DNA from: Populus alba
Taxonomy: Eukaryota; Streptophyta; Magnoliopsida; Malpighiales; Salicaceae
Direction of reading: 5' to 3'
Length of the DNA: 64,000 nucleotides
NCBI RefSeq assembly: GCF_005239225.2
Contig: NC_133293.1
Coordinates: forward strand, 12,492,333-12,556,332
Shown here: positions 54,368-64,000 of the stretch, piece by piece
How positions within the stretch are numbered: the first letter of the stretch is position 1
Layout of the letters: every line of letters begins with the position of its first letter
The notes under the pieces: model-generated
The model's input: only the letters and a program-made list of their open reading frames with translations
Database searches by the model: none
Told to the model about the DNA's origin: nothing
Program-made: the position numbers and the translations under genes

Positions 54368-54636
54368 AATTTTATGACCTGTAAAATTAATTAAAATACA
54401 TGTGCAAGTTGACTAAAACATGTACGTTAATAATAAGTAAATTGAAATAAAATAAAATAAAATTTGGAATTTGTGATCTTGATCCCAAAAGCAAAAAACA
54501 AGATTTCATGACTCGTAAAATTAATCAAGGTGCGCGCAAGTTGATTAAAACATCTATATTAATAAAAAATAAAATAAAATAAAATAAAATAAAATTTGGA
54601 ATTTATGCTCTTGATCCCGAAAGCAAAAAAACAACA
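54368..54636. repeat. Diverged tandem duplication (~134-bp unit) with SINE-like 3' end
   Basis: Two units, 54368-54500 and 54502-54636, share the order GTAAAATTAAT, TGCAAGTTGA, TTAATAA, an AAATA-type run, and TTTGGAATTT...CTTGATCCC.AAAGC. The first half of each unit resembles the 3' end of the SINE at 31883-32052. The AATAA run has expanded in the second unit (54559-54594). Confidence 0.7.
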
Positions 54637-54904
54637 CATTATGTCCAGCAAGAAGAAAAAAGCATAACAACCGGAGACCGATTTCGAAACATGTAAAGCA
54701 AAAGGATTAGCTAAAAAAAATAAACGAAAACTGGTTCGAGTTTTTTCAAGAAAAGAACAGGTGATGAGGTGCATCCTCTTTGTATTGCATAAAAACAACG
54801 AAATATTTTAACCCGGCATGATATTTATTGTGCACGACGAGCCAAACACAATAGTTTTAAAAAATCTCCTTTTTAAAGTTAATTCCTATCAAGAGGTGTC
54901 GAGG

Positions 54905-55065
54905 TTTTAACCTGTGTTTTGAAAAAAAATATTATTTTTTAATTATTTTGACATGTTAATAATAAAAATAAAATTTTAAAAATAAAAAAATATTATTTTA
55001 ATATATTTTTAAATAAAAAACACTTTAAAATAATTAATACTGTTATCCCAAACACTCTCTAAATG
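54905..55065. repeat. AT-rich dispersed repeat, copy 9
   Basis: Clear family member: CCTGTGTTTTGAAAAAAAAT at the left, AATATTATTTTAATATATTT in the core, CACTTTAAAATAATTAATAC and CCCAAACACTCTCTAA at the right. Confidence 0.6.
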
Positions 55066-55091
55066 GGTTGCATATCAAAGCCATTCATATA

Positions 55092-55107
55092 TATATATAT
55101 ATATATT
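55092..55107. repeat. Short (TA)n run
   Basis: TA repeat just right of AT-rich repeat copy 9. Confidence 0.7.
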
Positions 55108-55742
55108 TATCTGTATCTAAAATCTTGTTTCGTTTCTATTCACTTTATTGTTTAGTTGGATATTATAATTTGATTTTCAAATAATTTATTTTTCAACTAA
55201 ATTCTAAATCATGCAAGTTTCAACGTGCTCCTAACATTTCCCATGAAAAAATTCCATGCAGAAATTGGTCATTTTATCCCTAATCGAAAGGTTGGTTCAC
55301 AAAACACTTGACGCTAATCAGCTGTGAATGAAAAAATTGAAAATACGGGGGTACATATCGACTTTAAAGACAAATGCAGTGACTAAATTAAATTGATTTC
55401 GGCCTGTTTTCACATGAATTGATGCGGGCTCATGAATTGGGCCGGGAAAGCGAAGCTGGGCTTTTGTTATAACAATAACAATAATAATATCTCCCGCCTC
55501 TGGATACGAGCTCTTCTTCTTTCCACACCCACTGGTATTTACAGTTCGTGTCAAAGGGTAAAGGGAAGAAGCAATGTATTTCTTAAAAAAATAAAATCGA
55601 AACCAGTCATAAATTAGATACTGATTATAAACACGGAATCGAACGGAAGGCGTCTCTTTCTTTCTTTCTTTCTTCTTTCTTCATTGCATCGACTTTATAA
55701 TTAGGAAGGACAGGACATGCTCATGTTTTGAGCTTGCTTCTC

Positions 55743-58700
55743 ATGGCACCGACTCTATCAGCTATGGGATCGTTTCGTATTGTAAGCATAGGAATGATAT
55801 TTACTTATTTTTTTTTCTATAAATTGTTATTGAAATAATTATCTAGGTTTTTTTTTCTTACAAAAAGAAGAATTACAGCTCTCTATTTATTTATCTCTTG
55901 ATCAAAGATTCCATTTCAGTGTTGTAGTGGAAAATGGCCGACAACTTTAGTTTTCTTTAAAGCTGAGAGAGGGTATCGAAGTGCTTTGAGTAGAAACATG
56001 AGGTGCTTATTGTATTCTTATTTTATTCTGATCAAAGGATATTTTTTTTCGAGAATACTTCCAACAATCTGAATTTTCCCTTTTGAGTTGCAGGTTTAAT
56101 AATTTCGTCTTCAGGATATCGAAGCTGCCTTCTTGTTCGAAGCATACATTTGTGGAAAGGTTGTTTAAACAAGCAGGCAAGCATGGCGAACAAAGTATAT
56201 CAAATCGGTCAAAATTGCTAAACAGGGTAAACGAGTGTGTTGACAGATTAGATTTCTTTTGCATTTGTTCTCCTTGTCATTTTTTTCTTTTGTTTCTACA
56301 ATATCTTCACCCACTGCAATGGGCCTTTTCTTCAAGATGACGTGAAGCATTAGCAAATCTTGGATCCGTAATGAGTAGTTATAGAAACTTGATGGCGGAG
56401 AATACTTTGGCCATGTGTGGAAAAAAAATCTAAATGTATTAGCAGCTCGATTCCATTCAAGATGAAAGGATGAAAAAGGTGACACGGAGAAATAAAAACG
56501 ACCTGGGTTGATGGTAAAACTCGATAACAGTATTTGAATTTCTATCAATCCTATTGTTTGGATATTTCTTACCTGCAAAGTATTGTAATTAAACTATTTA
56601 GACTTAATGAGAGTCCTTACTTTTATTGCCTTTCCCTTTTCTTTTGAACACCCCCCCCCCAAGAGTGAACGACATGCAAGTCTGTTGGGTAAAATGTGAT
56701 CTAGAACAAAAATAATATGTTAGAGATCACAGCTAATAGCTGAGAAATCGATCATGAAGATTTCCTGAGGAAAAATGCCCAGCAGCTTGTAATCAAGAGG
56801 CATCTCATAAGTATGGATCAATCATTCTTGTTAGTGAAAGTCACCCCACCCATTTGTTTTAGGTTTTGTATTTTCACAAGGTTTTATCCAACATCATCGT
56901 GTAATTATTCTCTATGTTAATGGAATATGAAGAATGCTTTGTCTGCATTGTCTTGAGTGTTATCTAGCTCTTCATTCTAAATGTTCTTTGACTTGCAATT
57001 TTTAATTTCGTGCAGGTCCAAGCGCTCATGGATTATGATGGTTTTCATGATTTAATCGAGAATGAAACAGCTGCAAAACAATTTAGAGGGAATGCCAAAG
57101 ATGATACAGATGATTTTGATGTCTCCTTGGCATGTAAAACATTTCCATCCATTGTCTTGGGTAGTTCTCCTCCAGTGGAACTGTATGACGAGTCTGAAAT
57201 TAACAGCCTTTTAGCAGCTAAAATTCTGGAAGGATTTCTTCCAAATGCTATGGGTGTGAAATGTGTTGATCCAGATACTCTTCATGAACAGTTGGCTTCT
57301 CCACACACTGAAAATGTGAACTCTTCCATGCCAAAAGAATTAAGATGCGAAAGCTCATACATATTAAGTGAATTCAGGGAAGAAAATACATATACATCAA
57401 AAGAAATAAAAGAAGAAAATTTTCACAGTTTGCCTTTATATTCTCCGGACATGACGTTGGAAATTGAAGAAAAAATAGTTCCTAAAATTGGCATGGAAGA
57501 ATACACTACCAAAGTGGAGCCTGAATCACAAGTAAATGTTGCATATCTTGATAAACCTATCAGTTGCCTACCTGGGTTAAGTACTAGGCAACGTCGTCAG
57601 CTGGAAAATTGTGGTTTTTACACGGTAGGGTCTGTTGCAGATAATGTTAAAAGTTAAAGTTCTTTTATGTTCTTATAATTGGAATAGGACATGGGTTCAC
57701 ATTCTTGTCACATTCATGCAGCTGCGGAAGTTGCTGCAACATTTTCCTCGAACCTATGCTGATTTGCAGAATGCACATTTTGGAATTGACGATGGACAGT
57801 ATTTGATTTCTGTTGGGAAAGTAACATCTTCCAGGTATTGAGGTATCGTTCCCGAAATTCTTACCCTCTCATTCTTTATGCTGGACGAACAAAATGTCAG
57901 ACTGTTTTTCAGTACATCAACATATTTTGGCCTGTGTTTTAATAAGTTCTCGGAGTTCCTGTATCACTTATATTAGGTAAGGGAAAACAGAGTACATGAT
58001 TGTGGGAATTTGTTGCGTCTATCCCTTCAATGCACTGTTCTTGTTTTTTTTGGCTAACATCATGCTGCCAGGTCTTGTGTAATTAAAGTTTTAAACCTGT
58101 TTTTAAGGACACTATGTGTCTCAGCATATTTAGATATTTTCTTATATTTATTCGATTTCCAGTTTCTTATTGTGCATAATATCCACTCTCTTCATGTGCA
58201 CTTATACATTTTCATGTCTAACTACACACATCTTCTGCGTGCTTGTCTGTTGATGCATTGATCATTAAGTGAATGGGAAGTTTGTGTATCAATATTGATA
58301 TTATTGACCATTTGTTTTTCAGGGCTGTTAGAGCCAGTTATTCACTAGCATTTGCTGAAGTGATTGTGGCTTGTGAGATTATAAACAATGAATCTAAGCA
58401 CTTGATTGATGACAACAGTACTGGAGGAAAGAAAACGATTTATCTGCACCTTAAGAAATATTTTCGTGGCACCCGTTTTACTTGTCTACCATTTCTTAAA
58501 AAAGTCGAAGCGAAACATAACTTGGGAGATGTTGTCTGTGTTAGTGGTAAGGTGAGTAGGAATTCTCCGCTGGATGCTCTTTTTTTCTGTGTCTTGATAA
58601 AGGTATATTCAGTTGTTTTCATATTGTTTCATCTAGGAGTGTTAGCTTGAACAAGGGCAAGAAATTTGTAATGAATCCCATTACTGGATCTTTCTTCTTC

Positions 58701-61700
58701 GTTTGGCCTGCTGTTTCTATGAAGTTTCTACTTTGCATGAGTCATTTTACTTGTATTTCCAATGAGGGATGCTGTAGACTAATTTACTTCAAGTTGTGTA
58801 AATGCATATTTTGTGAACTTGTTTTCCAAGGTGGTGTTGGGGTGAAAAAACATTTATAAACTTTTGGATGCTGTATTTTGTACTTTTTGTTTGAGACCTT
58901 TTATTGAAGTTGTCCTTTCCAGAAACTAGCTTTGGAGGTTTTTTAGGGCTTGGATAGCGCTTCTAGAGAATAATTGATGTAAAGTTTCCACTTCATGCAT
59001 GTATGATTGTACATTGCACTCACACATACATTTAATCTATTTGTGTGGAGACATTTCCCTTTTCTTTTCTGCAATTTTTTCCAAAGAATCTTTTCATGTA
59101 CATTTTCTCTTTGATTGAATTAGTCAAGAGAAATGAGAGAAGCCTCTTTCCCTCTTCATTTTTTTTTGCCTTTTCCCCTTTATATTTTTATATTCATATA
59201 GGTACCATATTGCTTATGATATTATTTGTTTATGCATTTTGTGAATTAGTTCTCCTGATATTAAAAAATATGGTTGTGTGATCCCTTCCCGTAAACCAAC
59301 TTCTTTTCTAGGATGTATAACCGTTTGTTTACTTGTGAAATTCTCCCATCTACTTGTCATGTTAATTAGTGGATTATAGTAGCTTGCACTAGCATGAAAG
59401 GGGATTCTGTCCTCCTGTCTATTCTTACTTTCTTAAGGCTCAGAATCTAGCTTTTTTCGTGCTTTAACATTTCTTTCTTTTCCTTATTGTTTTTGTTTTA
59501 TCATCCCTTGTATTATACCCTTTGTCGCAATAGAACTTTTATAGTTTTACCCATTCAAAAACGATAGTTTGTGAACTAATTGTCAACCAGCATTGTGCCT
59601 CCATCCTAATGATGATTGTATGTTGAATTTTCTGGAAAAGGGTGTCGGTAGTCAGATATTCTTTTATGGAAATGATTTCTTAGATGTTTTGAGCTTGGTC
59701 GTTACTGCTGATGTCACACATATTTCAGTGTCTGTCATTTCTATAGTGGTCTATTTAGGTATAAAAAATATGATAGTGTGAATTGATTCTTCAAGTAGCA
59801 TAGTAGGATCAGCAATTACTAAAATAATTAGATTTTGTTATTATAAAAAGAAGTGGTTATATTTTTTTCCATATGATGCATGGTTCCCCTTTAATTCTAT
59901 TCTCAAGATGTTTGATTTATTCATTGACATCATGTTTTGAGTTTTGGGCATTTTGAGACTTGGTGCGTGAATGTGTTGTGATGTAGGTTAGAACCATGAG
60001 TACTAAAGGAGATCACTATGAAATAAGAGAATACAATATTGATGTGCTAAAAGACAGAGAAGATACATCTTCTATTGCGGAAGGGAGGCCATATCCTATA
60101 TACCCTTCAAAAGGAGGCTTAAATCCTGACTTTCTTCGGGATACTATTTCAAGGTTTTGTGCGATACCCTTTGTAGCTTGGCATCTCCTGTCATTCAAAG
60201 ACAGCTCCTTTTCTTAGTTCCTGTTGCTTGTATGATTAATGATTCAAGTCTAATCCTTCTTTAGGATATGTGTGCATGTGTAGAGCATGAAGCTAAGCCT
60301 TTTATTGTCTCTTATTTGTTATTTGCTATTCCTTTCATGCTGTTCAGTTGGCATTAATTGCTTATATATAAGAAAATGATGCTTTTGCAATTCTTTTTTG
60401 GCATTTACACAATTTCCTCTTATCTAAAGAAAAGAGATCTGGTTTAGTGTATTCCAAGATATGAACCACATTTGTTGACCAACAATGTTGAGTTTTCTGT
60501 AGACGTTAGAGAATTATATGTTGTACCTGCTTTTTTGACACTGCGAAACCTTTTGGCAAGTTCATTCTGATGGTTCTTAACATTTTCCTTACCTCTGTAG
60601 ATGAGCTTTTTGATAGAAACTTCAGTAAGGATTGTGTTCTCCAAATGCTTGATTTTGGTCAAAAGAGTTATTCAACAAAATAGATCTCCAAGAAAATGTC
60701 CTAGTCGGAAAAAAAAGGAAAGAAAAAGTCCCATGTGTTTTTTAAACAACCATTTGCTTACATTTTCAGATCAATCAAACATTGCATGAATCTGGTTGAA
60801 TCATGCTTCTCCATAATTTTCCTAATATTTTGCACAAAGTGGTGCAGTGCACTACTATTAGCCCATTTTCCCCCACCATGTGGCAGCAATACTGTTGTGA
60901 CTTCTTTTCATGAATAGCATATATACTTTATGTGCTTGAGGCGTGACATTAGGAAAGTACTCAGGAATGCTGCGTGGCAGTAATCATTCTTCTCATATTT
61001 TGTTCCATAACTAAAAAAAGTAATAGAATTAGTTGGTCTTTGTTCTCTAAAATGTGTTTAGAGTGACAATAATGTAGATTTTCCTTAAAATAATTTAAGT
61101 GCACTCGCCCTCTTAACCATGGTGAGTGATTTCATAATTTCTTTTTTATTAGACTATTTTTTTAAAATATGACAATCCTACCCCCCAAAGGCATTTTCTT
61201 CGAATTCAGCAGTTTTATGCTTCTTTTCAGTTGCGTCAACATCATAGTATACATGAAAGAAGTTTACTTATTAGTTTAATCTGAAAGAAAAATTGATCAC
61301 CAAAAAAGGAATGGTTTAGGGGCTCAAGCTAATTTTTTTTAGTTTATGAGACAACAATGTGTAGTTTAGAGGTATCTACATGTTCTTACCTTTCTCTTAT
61401 GTCTTGCAGAGCTGTACGAGCCCTGCTTGCTGATGTTGATCCTATTCCAAAAGAAATCATTCAGGATTTTGGACTTTTACGTCTCCACGAAGTAAGGAAG
61501 TCTTCTAGAATATGTTTCAATTATTGATATATTAATGCATATTTGGTTCTTCATATAACGAGAATGACCATTAATGTTACTAGTGATAATGTGCTTGATT
61601 TGCTGATAGATCATCTATGTTGTCATCAAGTTTTGAGGTAAATTGGGTGGTTGCTGTGCCTCAGTTCTGTCTTCTTCCAAACAGTCTTGAGCTTTTAGGA

Positions 61701-63460
61701 GTTCTGATCAGTGATCAGTGTGGGTGTCGAAGTTCCTCAACGGATTAGAATGCTATAAAATAATATTTCAACAATAAAATAAATTGCATTTTGAACATTT
61801 AATTATGGCAGTGCCTCTATTTATGTGCACAAATATGGCATGTGTGGCTGTTATTTCCTGTCAATGCTTGCTTATTTTGATAAACCTAAATTTATTTTCA
61901 CAAAAAATTGCAGGCATATATAGGGATTCACCAGCCAAAAAATGCAGATGAGGCTGATTTAGCTCGCAAAAGGCTTATTTTTGATGAGTTCTTTTATCTA
62001 CAGGTGATCTTAAATTTCATGTTACTATATGGCATATGAATCACAATTGTATTGCTGTGAGACATTATGTATTCACTCGTACATGATTCATTGCAGTAGC
62101 AGACCGTTTTATAAAAGGGAGTGCAATTATGATCTGGAATGCATGCTATTTAATTGATGATAATGCTCCTGGTGACATCATCACTTGATCGTTTCCAAAA
62201 TCTTGTTTACACTTTACAGCCATTGACTGGGTTGCATCTTTTTCGCTTTTCTTTTTTTAGTAGCTGGAAGGTCACTATCTATTTTACTTGAAGCTTGTTG
62301 TTTCTGCCTTTTCCTTGTATTGCAAGTTGTTTTTGTGCTGATGTCTCATGGCTTTTCTTTTATTAACTCTAGTGTATCACACTCTCTGCAGTTGGGGCGC
62401 TTATTTCAAATGCTTGAAGGTCTTGGCTCGCGAATGGAGAAAGATGGACTGCTGAACAAGTACAGTAAACCTGAGTTGAATGCTGTTTATGTGGAAGATT
62501 GGTCCAATCTCACCAAGAAATTCTTGAAGGCTCTTCCATATTCCCTTACTTCAAGCCAGCTAAGTGCTTCTTCACAAATTATATGGGATCTGAAGCGACC
62601 AGTTCCCATGAATCGACTCTTACAGGTTCTGGATTTTGTATGACTAGTTGTTTTATCACTAAAAACAATGTAGAACCTGTTTCTATTTGCTTTCAATCTG
62701 ATGTTCTGTTTTGAGCTTATCCAAAGAGTTATTTTTGGTTATCAGTATAGAGTAATCAGATTCTATGTTAAACTTTGTGGCTCGTGATTGAGATTATTGA
62801 ACTCTGAAAAAGATTTCATTCTTCAAATTTGATGTTTGTTTCAGGGTGATGTTGGATGTGGGAAAACGATTGTAGCTTTTCTGGCTTGTATGGAGGTTAT
62901 TGGTTCTGGTTATCAGGTTGACCACTTCATGAACATATTATGCAATACATGTATTTGTTTCTTAATTAATTTTATTTTTCTGGATTGTTCCCACATATTT
63001 TGTCATGTTAACTTCTTTGATAGTTATCACTTTGCAATGTGTATGTTCTGTGTTACATATATATAATGAGGTTTCTGTACTTTAGGCAGCTTTCATGGTT
63101 CCAACTGAGTTGCTTGCGATCCAACATTATGAACACTTACTTAATTTGCTAGAGACTATGGATGAAGTCGAGTCAAAGCCTTCTGTTGCTTTATTAACAG
63201 GGTCAACCCCATTGAAACAATCACGGATGATTCGTAGGGTATGCTTTTTTATCAAGTGCTTGTTTGATTTTTAAAAGACAATCTTTGAGATTCTTTTTCA
63301 TTGAATTAATTGACAGGATCTCCAAAGTGGAGACATCTCTATGGTCATTGGAACCCACAGTTTGATATCTGAGAATGTAGAATTCTCTGCTTTACGCATT
63401 GCTATAGTAGATGAGCAACAACGCTTTGGTGTGATCCAGAGAGGAAGGTTTAATAGTAAG
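55743..63460 (+). CDS. RECG1: Organellar RecG-type ATP-dependent DNA helicase (3' part outside window)
   Basis: Homologue of Arabidopsis RECG1, a helicase of mitochondria and chloroplasts that remodels branched DNA and suppresses recombination between short repeats. Exons read in frame: 56094-56226, 57016-57624, 57722-57834, 58323-58551, 59987-60153, 61410-61491, 61914-62003, 62392-62625, 62845-62916, 63086-63238, 63317-63460. They encode ~675 residues of an expected ~950-960. Motifs: CLPGLSTRQRRQLENCGF and LLQHFPRTYADLQ at the start of the wedge region, YLHLKKYFRGTRF, EGRPYPIYPSKGGLNPDF, LPYSLTSSQ (Q-type motif), Walker A GDVGCGKT (exon from 62845), MVPTELLAIQH, LLTGSTP, and DEQQRFGVIQRG as motif II (last exon). 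The first exon, ATG at 55743 (MAPTLSAMGSF), is tentative: its obvious donor after 55781 does not keep frame into 56094. The acidic N-terminal exon 57016-57624 is poorly conserved, as in relatives. Helicase motifs IV-VI lie to the right. Confidence 0.93.
58552..59986 (+). other. Large RECG intron
   Basis: A 1.4-kb T-rich intron. ORFs in it show no recognisable protein, and no transposon ends were found. Confidence 0.7.
60154..61409 (+). other. Large RECG intron
   Basis: A 1.26-kb intron with normal GT and AG ends; nothing else is seen in it. Confidence 0.7.
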
Positions 63461-63884
63461 GTTGTCTGCCTCCTTGTTCTAGTATGACGACTTTTTACTG
63501 TAAATAACTAGTTAACTTAATCTGTTATTTCATGTCTTTTGTCTTTTGTTGTTGCAATCGCTTGTTATTGCTTCCTTGTTATTGAAGATTTACTCAAACA
63601 GCATGATGATTTCGTTTCTTTAGTTTTTCTTGGTGTTCAATTTTTTTGAGAATATTGTGGCATGTAGATTAGAAAAGATTCAAAAAGATCAAATTTTAAG
63701 TACAAAAATCTTCTCCATATTCCCATTGATGTCAAACCAAGCGATGAGCAAAAACAAAAACAATAAAAAATTTAAGAGAATTCTATGAAATCTCAAATAC
63801 TCATTTATTTGATCAATCAATGTTCAGACTCATTACTAATGCCTAACTGCAGTGGCTTGTATGGGTTTGAAGCTACTTCAAGCT

Positions 63885-63985
63885 GAAACACATTAGCCCA
63901 GTTGGAATGGGAGTTGAGCCAGAGGTTACGGGTTCAACACTCACCGAGGTAGTTGAGCTTCTATGCTCATCTGAAAAAAAAGGGG
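63885..63985 (+). mobile_element. Short tRNA-derived SINE-like insertion in RECG intron
   Basis: TTAGCCCAGTTGGAATGGGAG resembles a tRNA A box and GGGTTCAACACTC, ~35 bases further, a B box. The unit ends in an A tract (GAAAAAAAAGG). AACACATTA before and AACATTAAA after could be a decayed target duplication. It differs from the SINE at 31.9 kb. Confidence 0.5.
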
Positions 63986-64000
63986 AACATTAAACCATAG

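Larger units (their letters stand above)
51407..55742. other. Intergenic region, repeat-rich
   Basis: Contains a Harbinger-like element, a CTT microsatellite, a tandem repeat, an AT-rich repeat and AT-rich unique sequence. ORFs at 52902-53108 and 55318-55554 have no recognisable product. The RECG promoter should lie in the last few hundred bases, where a CTTT repeat occurs (~55650-55682). Confidence 0.6.

Noticed and set aside
57635..57841. Separate start of RECG at 57635
   Set aside because: This frame begins in an intron; the exon proper starts at 57722 and joins upstream exons in frame.

Overview
The window looks like nuclear DNA of a woody eudicot, most likely Populus or another Salicaceae. 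Genes have many short exons and AT-rich introns. The encoded proteins are close to Arabidopsis families as I remember them, and the intergenic DNA carries MITE, SINE and MULE debris of the kind I associate with poplar. No database search was possible; gene identities rest on recognised motifs and remembered family sequences, and exon borders were read by hand from GT/GC..AG signals and reading frame.

Layout, left to right. (1) 43-4562 (+): the last ten exons of a sulfate transporter of the SULTR3;3 type. (2) 5798-10694 (+): a complete ten-exon SEC12/PHF1-like WD40 protein with a C-terminal membrane anchor. (3) 12384-25689 (-): a 26-exon gene for a 959-residue protein in which the uridine-kinase-like plus CYTH (triphosphate tunnel) module occurs twice, followed by a membrane tail. 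This is the most unusual gene here. (4) 25.7-35.4 kb: a gene-free, transposon-rich island. It holds an 800-bp Harbinger-like element, long TA arrays, a SINE, and a Mutator-like element that carries a decayed piece of an inactive beta-amylase (BAM9-like) gene. (5) 35433-37570 (+): a complete six-exon Nudix hydrolase like Arabidopsis NUDT25. (6) 37.6-42.3 kb: mostly non-coding, with one doubtful 131-residue ORF and a possible 37-residue ORF on the minus strand. (7) 42516-47343 (+): a TDY-type (group D) MAP kinase like MPK9/MPK8. (8) 48247-50156 (-): a small four-exon gene for an apparently conserved 86-residue protein of unknown function. (9) 50988-51406 (+): a frameshifted 3' fragment of a serine carboxypeptidase-like (SCPL51-type) gene. 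(10) 51.4-55.7 kb: a second Harbinger-like element, a tandem repeat and AT-rich DNA. (11) 55743-63460 (+): the first two thirds of the organellar RecG helicase gene (RECG1), running off the right edge.

The genes do not form a pathway; this is ordinary mixed plant gene space. Points of interest are the double-headed TTM-like protein and a splice choice that could shorten it, a gene fragment inside a MULE, GC-AG introns in three separate genes, and two small coding candidates.
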